Below, piece after piece: positions 1 to 9,117 of a stretch of DNA of 64,000 nt; positions within the stretch are counted from its first letter, which is position 1; each line of letters opens with the position of its first letter. The notes beneath the pieces are model-generated. The model ran no database searches, was not told where the DNA came from, and saw only the letters and a list, made by a program, of their open reading frames with translations. This stretch comes from Alphaproteobacteria bacterium 46_93_T64. Its GTDB lineage: Bacteria > Pseudomonadota > Alphaproteobacteria > Sneathiellales > Sneathiellaceae. The stretch is from contig MAAN01000015.1 in the NCBI GenBank assembly GCA_002163135.1, positions 1-64,000 on the forward strand, read 5' to 3'. The position numbers were made by a program, and so were the translations under genes.

Positions 1-184
1 TGTTGGTGTTGGTGTATTTGAGTACTAACTTATTAACATTGCAAAAAAGAAATATCAGTCTCTATCATAGCTTTCACTAATTACTTTTTAAACAAACATA
101 TTCATCTCTTTTTTACGGAACCATGATTACATCTCCTCTAAATACTTGGGTAGTAGTAAATAATGTGTGCACACGCTCAACAAA
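1..184. other. Window-edge intergenic sequence
   Basis: AT-rich sequence before the first recognisable gene. On the plus strand one frame reads a few residues (VGVGVFEY) and then stops, so this could be the very end of an upstream gene, but that is too short to judge. I see no RNA gene or repeat. Confidence 0.3.
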
Positions 185-218
185 AGAATGCCTCGTGAGT
201 AGTTCAACGAGGCATTCT
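185..218 (-). terminator. Intrinsic terminator of the PEP-CTERM-like gene
   Basis: A perfect 12-bp inverted repeat (AGAATGCCTCGT paired with ACGAGGCATTCT) encloses a 10-nt loop. On the minus strand it is followed by TTTTG. It lies just downstream of the minus-strand gene ending at 255, so it most likely ends that transcript. Confidence 0.8.
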
Positions 219-254
219 AAATGATATTGATAGATATGTGTGGTTTGCTATATT

Positions 255-893
255 TTAAATTGCTTGTTTTCTGCGGCGACTTAGCCAGTTAAGACCAAAT
301 AAGGCAGCGCCAAATAAAGCTATTGCTGGAGGAAGAGGGATTGCTGTAACAGTCAATGTATCAATGTAGAATTCTTCATCCACATAGGAGAATTCGAATT
401 TTGTGCCTGTGACACCTGAAAAAGCTGCCCATGAAGCAAGATCTAAGCCGCCAAGAGCTGTTGCAGCACCATCGACTTTAAGGATTAGTGTCTCACCTAG
501 ATCAAACAATGCCGTTCCGTGAACCGCATCCCTGAAACTGATTGAAGCAATTGTAACACTTCGGTCAAAAATAAGTTCAAGAGTTTCCGTTACTGTAACA
601 TTATCATCAGAAGGAACTACGCATTGAAGTGTGGCTGTTAGGCCAGTATGGCAAACACCTAATCCACCGCCGCCGTCCAGATAAGCTGCTGCAGGTCCTG
701 CTCCACCGGTCCAGTATCCTCTGGCGTCAACTGTGATACCGCCGTCAGTGAAAGTTAAGGGTTGCCCGCCCATTTCGCCCATATTCGCAGGTTTGGCTTC
801 TTCGACGAAATCAAAGATGGCTGCTTTTGAAACCCCGACAGACAATAAGCTAGCGAGTAATGCTGCTCCTACAATCACGAGTAATCGTTTCAT
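255..893 (-). CDS. PEP-CTERM (VPLPA-type) sorting-domain protein
   Basis: A 212-residue secreted protein of unknown function. Residues 1-24 form a signal peptide (basic start, hydrophobic core, cleavage near SKA). The last 30 residues have the tripartite layout of an exosortase substrate: the motif IPLPPA, a hydrophobic segment (IALFGAALFGLNWL) and a basic tail (SRRRKQ). In known systems an exosortase cleaves at the motif and attaches or exports the protein in step with exopolysaccharide synthesis. The middle is Gly/Ala/Thr-rich, probably beta-sandwich, with two cysteines, and matches no family I know. Exosortase itself is not in the window, but polysaccharide genes follow directly. A ribosome-binding site (GGAGAT) precedes the ATG. 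The sorting signal is clear; the biological role is unknown. Confidence 0.82.
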   Translation of the reverse strand: MKRLLVIVGAALLASLLSVGVSKAAIFDFVEEAKPANMGEMGGQPLTFTDGGITVDARGYWTGGAGPAAAYLDGGGGLGVCHTGLTATLQCVVPSDDNVTVTETLELIFDRSVTIASISFRDAVHGTALFDLGETLILKVDGAATALGGLDLASWAAFSGVTGTKFEFSYVDEEFYIDTLTVTAIPLPPAIALFGAALFGLNWLSRRRKQAI

Positions 894-1290
894 TTTTTAT
901 CTCCAAAGAAGAGTTAGACAAATAACTCGCCCTCCCTCTGCAAAGGTCTTTAGTCCGCAAAACTAGCTGTGCACATTTTCATTACTAGCCTTGTTAAGGT
1001 CGCCAATTTGTCCAGAAAGGCGTATTGAAGCTACATAACGAGAATTGGCAAAGCTTGTATCGACCAATGCGAAAATCAAAATATCCGATTTCGTGCTATT
1101 TAGCTATAGATTATTGCTAATTTAGAGCATCCTAATACGATGGTATGGTTAACGTATTGGAAAATGGTGTGATAAATTTATCTAAAGTTGTATGTAGTTT
1201 TGGAATATTCGTAAGGGTTGCTACGGAGATTAGGCGGATTTTAGGTTTTTTACCGAATCGTAGACTTTAAGGAAGATCTATTTACATCCT
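894..1290. other. 397-bp intergenic region
   Basis: This stretch separates the PEP-CTERM-like gene from the sugar phosphotransferase gene, both on the minus strand. It should hold the promoter of the former. I found no convincing ORF, RNA gene, strong inverted repeat or mobile element. It is AT-rich, like the flanking noncoding DNA. Confidence 0.4.
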
Positions 1291-2748
1291 TTAATACGCA
1301 TTTTTGTTCATAAATCCCACGAAGGCTGTCATCGTTAGGATCTGTAGATCAAAAAACAAAGACCAGTTTTCGCAGTAGTATGTGTCATGTTCAACACGGG
1401 CTTCCATCTTTTCCAATGTATCAGTTTCCCCGCGGTGACCATTAACTTGTGCCCAACCCGTAATCCCGGGTTTGACCCGATGGCGAGCGAAGTATCCGTC
1501 AATGAGCTCGGAATATTCTTCATTATGATCCACAGCATGAGGGCGGGGCCCTACCAGAGACATGGTGCCTAGAAAAACGTTTAGAAGCTGGGGTAGTTCA
1601 TCCAAGCTGGTTTTACGTATGAAATTTCCCACATGCGTGATGCGCGGGTCGTCGCGGGTTGCTTGATGGGTCACGTCATTCGGAAGTTGCTCATGATACA
1701 TAGAGCGAAATTTATAAATCTCGAACTCTTGATTATTGTACCCAAATCGCTTCTGCTTAAATAGCACTGGGCCCTTACTTTCCAATCGAATAGCCAAAGC
1801 GATGCAGAAGAAGACTGGAATAAACATAACCAAAAGCAAGCTACCTAATATTTTGTCTTCAAGCCATTTTATCAAACCACCCCATCCAGAGAGCGCAGAG
1901 TCAATAACCTCGATCATCGGGATGGCGCCAAAATGATTGGGGGAAGGTTTGTTTGGAAAACGAAACCCCACAAGGTCTGATACCAGATGAATATGAGCAG
2001 GAAGCTCTCTCAGTTGGTGGACAATATTAACTTGTCGCTCGTCTGCATTCCAGGGCAACGCAACGATGATATCGTCCACATTATTCTTACGGCAGAATTT
2101 CTTAAGGTCCTGAATATTGCCCATTATGGGGAAATTCTTCAGATTGCCATGTATTCTTGTTTGCCTATCATCAAACACACCAACGATACGGTTTATGGGA
2201 GAAATATATCCATTGGTTAGTTGCTTGATCAGGTGGCCAGCTTGTTTGCCGGAACCAAGAATAACGATGTTGCGGCTGATAATGCCTCGTTTTGCCAGCA
2301 GAGAAATTACGCCAAATCCAACAAGGCGGAAAACAACCAGGAAAACAAAACTTGTTAAGAAAAATGTATACATCCAGATCCGAGAGAACTCATCAGATAT
2401 TTTTAAGGAAAAAGCGAGAGCCAGTAATAGTAAGAAAGTTATCAAACATGACGCGCCCAATCGTGAAATCGTTCGAAGCGGGGTCATTATTGCGGTGAAT
2501 GCGTAAATACCCGCATACCGGCCAACAAAAAAATAGGAGCTAAATATAAAGAAAATGGCAAATAAGTATATTTCACGTATATAAAGGGGGCTACCTATGA
2601 TCGTGGCGAAAGCTATAAATCCTGCACTTGCTATAAGAATAGTGTCCAGGAAACTAAATAGACCCGACATAACATTCGAAGAGATGGGATAGCTTTGTGC
2701 CTGCCTTTTCTGCGGTTGTATGTTTTGTAGTTTACCTATCTTGTTCAT
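1291..2748 (-). CDS. Undecaprenyl-phosphate glucose phosphotransferase (WcaJ/PssY type)
   Basis: This is a polyprenyl-phosphate hexose-1-phosphate transferase. It moves a sugar phosphate from a nucleotide sugar to undecaprenyl phosphate, the first membrane step in exopolysaccharide synthesis. The order is four N-terminal membrane helices, a central Rossmann-like domain (start [16 protein letters not shown]), a fifth membrane segment ([15 protein letters not shown]) and the C-terminal catalytic domain with KFRSMYHE, the [11 protein letters not shown] active-site Asp-Glu pair and VGPRPHAV. The frame can also open at a TTG at 2799 (502 residues). I prefer the ATG at 2748 because it has a purine-rich GGGA/GGA stretch upstream and the TTG has none. 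It probably supplies lipid-linked sugar to the surface polymer whose other genes lie nearby. Confidence 0.9.
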   Translation of the reverse strand: MNKIGKLQNIQPQKRQAQSYPISSNVMSGLFSFLDTILIASAGFIAFATIIGSPLYIREIYLFAIFFIFSSYFFVGRYAGIYAFTAIMTPLRTISRLGASCLITFLLLLALAFSLKISDEFSRIWMYTFFLTSFVFLVVFRLVGFGVISLLAKRGIISRNIVILGSGKQAGHLIKQLTNGYISPINRIVGVFDDRQTRIHGNLKNFPIMGNIQDLKKFCRKNNVDDIIVALPWNADERQVNIVHQLRELPAHIHLVSDLVGFRFPNKPSPNHFGAIPMIEVIDSALSGWGGLIKWLEDKILGSLLLVMFIPVFFCIALAIRLESKGPVLFKQKRFGYNNQEFEIYKFRSMYHEQLPNDVTHQATRDDPRITHVGNFIRKTSLDELPQLLNVFLGTMSLVGPRPHAVDHNEEYSELIDGYFARHRVKPGITGWAQVNGHRGETDTLEKMEARVEHDTYYCENWSLFFDLQILTMTAFVGFMNKNAY

Positions 2749-2933
2749 TCGATTCCGTTTTCCCGGCAGGTTTTTCAACCATTTAGTGAAGTAGCTCAAT
2801 TATTCATGACACTTTTTGATGAACGAATGATTACCACATATTGTTTTGAGTGCTCGTATCCATTAAAATCAATGTCTAATATTATCTATTAGCATTTCTG
2901 CGGGATAAGAGAAGCTCTTATGGAGTTTTCCCC

Positions 2934-3323
2934 TTAATTTTTCCAAAGGTAAAAGCGGGTCAATGTGAAGTTCCAAATAAAGGAAGCGCCAGTGGCGATA
3001 ATTTTTGCAGCGCCAACATGTATATAAGGGTCGAGTATAAACAGTAGTGTTGTTGCCAATATAAACCCGCCAATGGAAATAACCGTAAAATGTATCCATT
3101 CGCTAAGAATTTTGTGGCCAGAGTTCTGATCTGAGAAAGTCCAGTTTTTGTTGATGATGTAGCTAACAGTGACTGCAATCAGAAATGCTACAGTATTGGC
3201 AACCGCAAAATGAACGCTCACGACATAAATCAGCGTAAAAAAAATCGCGAAATCTATGCCTGTATTTAGGATGCCGGTAATAGCAAACTTGAAGGCTTGC
3301 CGAGATATAGTTGTTGTGTTCAT
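2934..3323 (-). CDS. GtrA family membrane protein
   Basis: A 129-residue protein with four predicted membrane helices, matching the GtrA/DPMS3 family in length and pattern (early F-x-I-T-G-I-x-N-T-G-I-D-F and late SFIWNFTLTRFYLW). GtrA proteins are thought to flip or support polyprenyl-phosphate-linked sugars across the inner membrane for lipopolysaccharide, O-antigen or wall glycosylation. The gene is divergent from the GT2 gene at 3462, whose product is the usual GtrB-type partner, so the two probably work together. The ATG start sits 138 bp from the GT2 start, leaving room for a shared promoter region. Confidence 0.9.
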   Translation of the reverse strand: MNTTTISRQAFKFAITGILNTGIDFAIFFTLIYVVSVHFAVANTVAFLIAVTVSYIINKNWTFSDQNSGHKILSEWIHFTVISIGGFILATTLLFILDPYIHVGAAKIIATGASFIWNFTLTRFYLWKN

Positions 3324-3461
3324 CGTTTGGTTTATGGTTTTTACTAGGTTAAAAGCGGTTGATGTCAGTTATCGTTTATAGGAAAAATGCATAGCATTTA
3401 CAACTATCGGCGGATTGAGGTAAGTTGCGGACATATTTAGGTTCATTTTTTAAGGGTTTTT

Positions 3462-4445
3462 ATGTCAGTTCCTGATCTGAGCGTTGTAATTCCCATATAC
3501 AACGAAGAAGCTGTTTTGTTGGAGTTTCAACTGCGCATAAATTCTGTTTTGAGCAAATTGGATTTGAGCTATGAGCTTCTTTACGTAAATGATGGAAGCA
3601 CCGACAATACGCTTAATTTGTTGCAGCAGTTAAAAACCGAAGACACAAATGTTTGTTTTATCAATCTTAGCCGTAATTTTGGTAAAGAAGCAGCTGTAAC
3701 TGCAGGCATCGATAATGCTGCAGGCAGGGCCATCATAATTATTGATGCCGATTTGCAGGACCCTCCTGAACTCATACCAGAATTGATCAAGCCATGGCGC
3801 GACGACGGAATTGATGTTGTCTACGCTCGGCGAAGGAGCAGGGCCGGTGAAAGCTGGATAAAGAAAACAACCGCGTCTTTCTTCTATCGCGTAATGGGTC
3901 AAATTGGACCCGTTGCACTGCCAAGGGACACTGGTGATTTCAGGTTAATGTCTCGGCGGTCTGTTGAAGCCTTGAAGACTTTACGGGAGCAACACCGGTT
4001 TATGAAAGGCCTGTTTGCCTGGGTTGGCTTCCCGCAACAAGAAGTTCTCTATGATAGGGACAAGCGTTTTGCGGGGGAAACCAAATGGAATTATTTCAAG
4101 CTCTGGAATTTTTCGCTGGATGGGATAACCGGCTTTACGACGGCACCGCTTAAGCTGGCAACCTACCTGGGTTTCATCATTGCCACTTTTGCAGGCATCT
4201 TAGGGCTAAAAATTATCTTTGAGACTTTAGTGAACGGGGCGGATGTCCCGGGGTATCCTTCAGTGATGGTGGTTATTCTATTCTTGGGGGGAACCCAGCT
4301 TATGTTCATGGGGATATTGGGTGAGTATGTAGGGCGTATATTTAACGAATCCAAAAATCGCCCACTTTACCTAATTCAGGATTTCGAGAAATCGAATGAC
4401 CTGCAAAAATTTGACGAGAAAATGGCAGTTGTAAATGAAGAATAA
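3462..4445 (+). CDS. GT2 polyprenyl-phosphate glycosyltransferase (GtrB/DPM1-like)
   Basis: A 327-residue enzyme that charges polyprenyl phosphate with a sugar from a nucleotide donor. The catalytic domain starts at VVIPIYNEE (about residue 8), carries NDGSTDNT near 43-50 and the metal-binding DADLQD at 95-100, and ends in two membrane helices (about 231-255 and 266-290), the GtrB layout. A good ribosome-binding site (AAGGG) sits 6 nt before the ATG. The stop (TAA at 4443-4445) lies in the same reading frame as the next gene, so this protein and the GT39 protein are separated by a single in-frame stop. The lipid-linked sugar it makes is the expected donor for that GT39 enzyme. Confidence 0.92.
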   Translation: MSVPDLSVVIPIYNEEAVLLEFQLRINSVLSKLDLSYELLYVNDGSTDNTLNLLQQLKTEDTNVCFINLSRNFGKEAAVTAGIDNAAGRAIIIIDADLQDPPELIPELIKPWRDDGIDVVYARRRSRAGESWIKKTTASFFYRVMGQIGPVALPRDTGDFRLMSRRSVEALKTLREQHRFMKGLFAWVGFPQQEVLYDRDKRFAGETKWNYFKLWNFSLDGITGFTTAPLKLATYLGFIIATFAGILGLKIIFETLVNGADVPGYPSVMVVILFLGGTQLMFMGILGEYVGRIFNESKNRPLYLIQDFEKSNDLQKFDEKMAVVNEE

Positions 4446-4469
4446 TACCGTTTCTGGATTTTCATTGCT

Positions 4470-5939
4470 TTGCATTTGTCGATTTGGACATTGGTTCCGT
4501 CTTTAGTTAATCATAATCTTCCCATAGATGTTGTTGAGGGGCTCGCTTGGGGAAATGAGGGGATGTGGGGGTATCATAAGCATCCGCCGTTGTCTCCATG
4601 GTTGATGGACCTATTTGCAACTTTATCTGGATCTTCAGACTGGGCTCAATATTTGTTGTCTCAACTTTCGGTTTGTGCGGCGTTTATCGGAATGTGGCTT
4701 CTTGCGCGAGAATTTTTGTCACCTCTCAAAGCGCTGATATCTGTATTGTTGCTGGAGGGGGTTTATTATCACGGATATGCCAGCCCAGAATTTAACGCGA
4801 ATATTGTTCTCCTGCCTTTCTGGTCTATCGCTATTTTGTCGTTCTATAAGGCGATCGAGACGAGGAAAGTCACTTGGTGGATTGTCTTGGGAGCAGCCGC
4901 AGCGCTTGCTGTTCTTGGAAAATACTTCACTGGATTTTTACTTGTTTCAATGTTCGCTTACATGATAGCGACAGCCAAAGGTCGCCAGCAATTTTTGACT
5001 ATCGGACCCTATGCTGCCCTTGGAATAATGCTCTTGATATTGACGCCTCATTTCGTCTGGATGGTCGAAGCGGATTTCTCCACATTAAGCTATGGCGTCA
5101 ATAGAGCATCCGGAAGCGGCGATGTTGGGCTTAAAAATCATTTTCTTTATCCACTCAAGTTTCTGATTTCTCAACTAGTTTTGTTGATCCCGTTATTGTT
5201 GATGCTCGCAGCCTTCGGATTGAAAAGAGATAAAGCTGACGCCTCTAAAAGTAATGCCGCATTGCTCTCCTTTATGGCTTTTGGGCCGCCTTTACTGATT
5301 TTACTTCTGTCTGCCATTTTGGGCTGGAAATTGAGATCCATGTGGGGGGCTCCTTTGTTTTTAATGAGCGGCGTTTTGTTGGTGTCTTTCCTTAACCCTA
5401 TGATTACGCTCTCTAAAATGGGACGCTTCAAGGCAGTATTTTTGTTTTTCGCACTGATCGGCCCTGTGGCCTACATTGCCGTATATGCCGTTCGTCCATT
5501 GGTAAAAGAAGGAGGGAAACGGACACAATTTCCGGGTTCCGAAATTGCATTGCGAATTTCCAAACACTGGCAAGAGCAATATCCAGATAAGGCGTTGCAA
5601 TATGTCATGGGGGATGTTTGGCGGGCTGGAAATGTTGCTTACTATCACAATAAAGTTGAATTCGCGGCGCCAAACGCTGAGTCTCAACGAACAATTTCTG
5701 CCTTTATAGACGGTAGTACACAAATTTCTCCTTGGGTGAATCCTGAAGACTTTAAAGAAAAGGGCGGGGTCATCGTCTGGAAGGGTACATCTTTGCCGGT
5801 GGACTCAAACCCTAAGTTTCTGTCCCTTAAAAGTGCGTATCCTGAATTAGTGGTAATGAAACCTCTCCAGCTTTCATGGGATTCATGGTTTAGTGACGAA
5901 GAACTGACGCTGAACTGGGCCGTTCTACCTCCAAAGTAA
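4470..5939 (+). CDS. GT39 family (ArnT/PMT-like) membrane glycosyltransferase
   Basis: A large multi-pass protein (489 residues from TTG at 4470) related to dolichyl-phosphate-mannose mannosyltransferases and ArnT. It would use a polyprenyl-linked sugar to glycosylate a periplasmic acceptor. It has a first-loop acidic motif (LPIDVVEGLAWG), the HKHPPLSPWL segment typical of this subfamily, about ten membrane helices and a small periplasmic C-terminal domain. The start is doubtful: TTG 4470 has no ribosome-binding site and leaves a first helix of only about 12 residues. Translation of the eight codons just after the GT2 stop (YRFWIFIA) would complete that helix. Initiation at ATT 4458 or 4464, readthrough of the GT2 stop, or a sequence error are all possible. 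Confidence 0.85.
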   Translation: MHLSIWTLVPSLVNHNLPIDVVEGLAWGNEGMWGYHKHPPLSPWLMDLFATLSGSSDWAQYLLSQLSVCAAFIGMWLLAREFLSPLKALISVLLLEGVYYHGYASPEFNANIVLLPFWSIAILSFYKAIETRKVTWWIVLGAAAALAVLGKYFTGFLLVSMFAYMIATAKGRQQFLTIGPYAALGIMLLILTPHFVWMVEADFSTLSYGVNRASGSGDVGLKNHFLYPLKFLISQLVLLIPLLLMLAAFGLKRDKADASKSNAALLSFMAFGPPLLILLLSAILGWKLRSMWGAPLFLMSGVLLVSFLNPMITLSKMGRFKAVFLFFALIGPVAYIAVYAVRPLVKEGGKRTQFPGSEIALRISKHWQEQYPDKALQYVMGDVWRAGNVAYYHNKVEFAAPNAESQRTISAFIDGSTQISPWVNPEDFKEKGGVIVWKGTSLPVDSNPKFLSLKSAYPELVVMKPLQLSWDSWFSDEELTLNWAVLPPK

Positions 5940-5971
5940 CTAAATCAGAGAATTATTACGGGTTAGTATAA

Positions 5972-6343
5972 ATGGTTATAGCCAAAAATATTTATCTTGT
6001 GGGATGGCTCGTATTGGGCATCGCGATCACGGTCGGATCTTTGATCCCGATTGAAGCCGTTCCTCAATCGGTGTCGTTGCTTAGCGACAAAATACAGCAT
6101 GGTGTAGCTTATTTTTGTTTGGGAGCCCTGGGGTGGCAGGCCGCGACAAGCCGCGCAGCCTTGATAATTTTTGTCTCCATATCGTTAGGGTTGGGTGTGG
6201 CGATCGAATTTTTGCAACCCTTGTCCGGACGCCATTTCGAATGGGCGGATATGGCTGCGAATTCCACTGGACTGATCATTGCAATCATTCTTTTTGGAAG
6301 TATTGAATACAGAAATACACATAAAAGTAGAATAAAATTGTAA
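5972..6343 (+). CDS. VanZ-like family membrane protein
   Basis: A 123-residue protein with four predicted membrane helices. The pattern SLIPIEAVPQ, then SDKIQHGVAYFCLGALG, then EFLQPLSGRHFEWADMAANS matches the VanZ-like family, in which the DK-x-x-H and DM-x-x-N motifs are typical. VanZ in enterococci gives low-level teicoplanin resistance; the role in Gram-negative bacteria is not settled. It follows the GT39 gene by 32 bp and is probably cotranscribed with it, which suggests a cell-envelope role. The function here is unproven. Confidence 0.8.
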   Translation: MVIAKNIYLVGWLVLGIAITVGSLIPIEAVPQSVSLLSDKIQHGVAYFCLGALGWQAATSRAALIIFVSISLGLGVAIEFLQPLSGRHFEWADMAANSTGLIIAIILFGSIEYRNTHKSRIKL

Positions 6344-6409
6344 TTTAGCAACTTATAGTTATATCCCGGTTTCCCCTTGATATTATTAAGATGAAACTGG
6401 AGTTATAAA

Positions 6410-7087
6410 ATGAAGCTAGATAAACGACTGCTTATCGCAGGCGCGGTAGGATTAGCAGCAATTGCATTGGCTGGCGGCGGGTTTCTGGCCAATCAAATGA
6501 TAAGCAATAATTTCGGTGACGTCCTAACTGCAACAATTACAAAAGCAAGTAGCAGTAAAATAGTTGTAGGCGAGAGCAGCCTAAATATTTTTACGGGAAC
6601 TGGCCGCGTTAAGTCTATTGCGATCAAAGATGGTCAAAGCGCTAATCAGAATTTATTCGAATCCAGTGACATCGAATTTTCATACGCTCCGACAAGTCTC
6701 CTGTTCGGACCATTGAGAATTCAAAAAATTTCTACGGGACCCCTTAAAATAGTAAGTAATATTTCCGGATCTAAATCAAGTATGGCAGCACTTGTTCTCG
6801 CCATAAAAGCAAAACTTGCAGCTAAAACACCTTCTTCAAACGGAACAAAAATAATTGTAGAAGAATTGAATATTGGCAAGGGTCGCATAAAAATTGGAAT
6901 TTCGATGTTTGGTCGGAAAACCCAGAAAGAGGTTGCGTTTCCTGCAATAAGACTAGCAAGCCTTGGCGGAAAAGAGAATGGTATTTCGCCTGTAAAATTG
7001 GCGCAAACCGTTCTTTATAGTGTTGGCAAGAATGCGGTGAATATGACCAGTAGTATGGTATCTAGCGTCTACCGTAAAAAAAAATAA
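6410..7087 (+). CDS. Membrane-anchored periplasmic protein, AsmA-like features, function unknown
   Basis: A 225-residue protein with an N-terminal membrane anchor (about residues 7-28, LLIAGAVGLAAIALAGGGFL) and a beta-rich periplasmic part. The stretch FSYAPTSLLFGPLRIQKI followed by a second similar strand pair (IIVEELNIGKGRIKIGI) resembles the repeated strands of AsmA/DUF748-type proteins. It is far shorter than AsmA. A clear ribosome-binding site (CTGGAG) precedes the ATG. It follows the VanZ-like gene by 66 bp on the same strand and may belong to the envelope block. The family link is a weak pattern match only. Confidence 0.6.
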   Translation: MKLDKRLLIAGAVGLAAIALAGGGFLANQMISNNFGDVLTATITKASSSKIVVGESSLNIFTGTGRVKSIAIKDGQSANQNLFESSDIEFSYAPTSLLFGPLRIQKISTGPLKIVSNISGSKSSMAALVLAIKAKLAAKTPSSNGTKIIVEELNIGKGRIKIGISMFGRKTQKEVAFPAIRLASLGGKENGISPVKLAQTVLYSVGKNAVNMTSSMVSSVYRKKK

Positions 7088-7218
7088 GTGATCTAATTGG
7101 GAAATGTGTCGATAAATGAGGAGATTGCAGAAAAATAACCCATAACTGCAGACTTGTCTTGCTCTCTACCGTTCAGATGACTAAATGTAGAGAAACTGCC
7201 AACTAGCAAGGTAAAAGC

Positions 7219-7500
7219 ATGTATTCTGTGGTCTCTCTCATTAGTATGGTCATTCAGATCTTTATTTGGCTGCTTATTGCGAACGCAATTTTAAGCTGGC
7301 TAGTCGCCTTTAATGTGGTCAATTCGCAGAATCAGTTCGTCGCGACGGTCGGCCAATTTCTTTATAAAATTACGGAACCAATTTTAAGACCTATTCGGGG
7401 AATCATTCCGCAATTTGGAGGAATTGACATTTCACCAATCGTTTTAATTTTACTTCTGATATTTGCCCAAAACCTGATGTTTGAATTTATAGCGGGGTAA
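7219..7500 (+). CDS. YggT family integral membrane protein
   Basis: A 93-residue protein with two hydrophobic segments (about 5-30 and 68-90) separated by the family signature ITEPILRPIRGIIPQFGGIDISPI. YggT proteins are small inner-membrane proteins of poorly known function, sometimes linked to osmotic stress and, in Gram-positive relatives, to cell division. The stop overlaps the next start by one base (TAATG), so YggT and YggU are translationally coupled, the conserved order in many proteobacteria. Confidence 0.92.
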   Translation: MYSVVSLISMVIQIFIWLLIANAILSWLVAFNVVNSQNQFVATVGQFLYKITEPILRPIRGIIPQFGGIDISPIVLILLLIFAQNLMFEFIAG

Positions 7501-7820
7501 TGAACGAGCCTTATGAGCTTTGTGGGGCTGGCGTCAAACTTTTGGTGCGACTGTCTCCGGGTTCTTCCGCAAACCGGATGGATGGCTTGTACCATCAAGC
7601 TGACGGGGCGTGCAGGTTACGGGTAAAAGTGACAGCCGTTCCTGAAAAAGGAAAAGCAAACAAGGCGCTGACAAAAGTGCTGTCGAAGAAATTGAAGATA
7701 CCGGCACGTGATATGGAATTGATCTCGGGCCAAACAGATCGCAATAAAACAATCCTGATTACCGGCAATGCGGACCAGGTAATGAGTGAGTTGAAGTTGA
7801 GGTTCGCTGAGTTTAGCTGA
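7500..7820 (+). CDS. YggU/DUF167 family protein
   Basis: A 106-residue member of the DUF167 family. Diagnostic stretches are [38 protein letters not shown] and [13 protein letters not shown]. The family forms a small alpha/beta fold; no biochemical role is established. The start codon overlaps the YggT stop, and folD follows within 20 bases, so the three genes look like one operon. Confidence 0.92.
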   Translation: MNEPYELCGAGVKLLVRLSPGSSANRMDGLYHQADGACRLRVKVTAVPEKGKANKALTKVLSKKLKIPARDMELISGQTDRNKTILITGNADQVMSELKLRFAEFS

Positions 7821-7836
7821 GAAGGCCCGATTGCCA

Positions 7837-8724
7837 ATGTCTGCGAATATTATTGATGGTAAAGAGTTTGCGCTGAAAGTGCGTACACGTGTTGCAGAAC
7901 AAGTCACAATACTTAAAGCAGATCATGGTTTGACGCCAGGGTTAGCTGTTGTTCTCGCAGGGGATGATCCTGCTAGTCACGTATATGTTCGCAATAAGAA
8001 TAAATCCACCCTTGCAGCCGGCATGAAATCTGAGGAAATCAGATTGGCCGACACTGTCTCTCAAGAAGAAGTATTGGCCGTCGTCGAAAGACTGAATGCA
8101 GATCCCTCAATTCATGGAATTTTAGTGCAATTACCCCTGCCATCACAAGTGGATGAAACAGCAGTAATCGATGCCATTGATCCTGCAAAAGATGTAGACG
8201 GATTTCATGTTGTAAATACAGGACGCCAAGCCGTTGGACTTGATGCCATGGTACCATGTACGCCTCTCGGCTGTATCATGATGCTGAAAGATCAGCTCGG
8301 CGACTTATCAGGTTTGAATGCTGTTGTGGTCGGCCGATCGAACATTGTAGGTAAACCCATGGCGAGTTTGCTTCTTGGCGAAAACTGCACTGTTACAATT
8401 TCTCATTCCAGAACCAAAGATCTTCCCGCAGTTTGCCGAAGCGCCGATATTCTGGTGGCTGCCGTTGGCCGATCTGAAATGATAAAAGGCGATTGGGTCA
8501 AACCCGGCGCAACAGTCATTGATGTTGGGATTAACAGAATTGAACTTGATACGGGGAAAACCCGTTTGGTCGGTGACGTTTGTTTTTCTGAAGCGGTTGA
8601 AGTTGCGGGTGCTATCACTCCGGTTCCAGGGGGAGTTGGCCCAATGACAATTGCTTGCCTGCTTGCTAATACAGTAACGGCAGCTTGCAGGATCGCAGGT
8701 GTGTCCGAGCCGGAAATTGGGTAA
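7837..8724 (+). CDS. folD: Bifunctional methylenetetrahydrofolate dehydrogenase/cyclohydrolase FolD
   Basis: FolD interconverts 5,10-methylene-, 5,10-methenyl- and 10-formyl-tetrahydrofolate with NADP in the cytosol, supplying one-carbon units for purines and formyl-methionine. It shows Y-x-x-x-K (YVRNKNKS, catalytic lysine), [39 protein letters not shown] (nucleotide-binding loop) and the C-terminal [19 protein letters not shown]. Length (295 residues) is normal. I chose ATG 7837 because relatives start at [13 protein letters not shown] at 7831 is closer to the GAGAAGG ribosome-binding site and would add two residues. It forms an operon with yggT-yggU. Confidence 0.97.
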   Translation: MSANIIDGKEFALKVRTRVAEQVTILKADHGLTPGLAVVLAGDDPASHVYVRNKNKSTLAAGMKSEEIRLADTVSQEEVLAVVERLNADPSIHGILVQLPLPSQVDETAVIDAIDPAKDVDGFHVVNTGRQAVGLDAMVPCTPLGCIMMLKDQLGDLSGLNAVVVGRSNIVGKPMASLLLGENCTVTISHSRTKDLPAVCRSADILVAAVGRSEMIKGDWVKPGATVIDVGINRIELDTGKTRLVGDVCFSEAVEVAGAITPVPGGVGPMTIACLLANTVTAACRIAGVSEPEIG

Positions 8725-8734
8725 TTAGGTCGTC

Positions 8735-9043
8735 ATGCGACAGTTAGATCCAGTCAACCCAACTCAATTTTTGAAATCGGCTGCGCTTGGCGCCTTAACT
8801 GGCATTGTGTTTGCTGTTGTGTTGGTTGCCCTGCCAGGGGCTGCCCTCATTTTCGTTGTGGGGGTTCTGGAGCTACCTTGGGATTTAAGTTGGTTTCCGG
8901 GTATCTTCACGATTATGACACTGGGCGGGGCTGCTGGGGCATTTTTCGCCGTTATTCTATTTATTAAAGATAGACATGTCCCGTATGTGGAAGAAGTTCA
9001 GGATTTTGAAGAAGAAAGTGAAAACGATCGATTCAAAAGATAG
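8735..9043 (+). CDS. Small two-helix membrane protein, function unknown
   Basis: A 102-residue protein with two strong membrane helices (about 15-42 and 52-76, both rich in Gly/Ala/Val) and an acidic cytoplasmic tail (VEEVQDFEEESEND). I do not recognise a family. It starts 10 bases after folD and ends just before a strong terminator, so it is the last gene of the yggT-yggU-folD operon. Confidence 0.65.
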   Translation: MRQLDPVNPTQFLKSAALGALTGIVFAVVLVALPGAALIFVVGVLELPWDLSWFPGIFTIMTLGGAAGAFFAVILFIKDRHVPYVEEVQDFEEESENDRFKR

Positions 9044-9061
9044 CGGATTTTGATATGCAAT

Positions 9062-9098
9062 AAAAAAGGGGCACTGCAATGACTGCCGCGCCCCTTTT
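9062..9098. terminator. Bidirectional terminator between the folD operon and argG
   Basis: AAAAGGGGC pairs with GCCCCTTTT around a 17-nt loop. It has an A run on one side and a T run on the other, so it can end transcription from both converging directions. It sits between the plus-strand gene ending at 9043 and the true argG end at 9118. Confidence 0.75.
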
Positions 9099-9117
9099 CT
9101 GTTTCTAATTGGCTCGA

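Noticed and set aside
733-966. A 77-residue plus-strand frame over the PEP-CTERM gene start
   Set aside because: It overlaps the signal-peptide region of the real minus-strand gene and has no homology.
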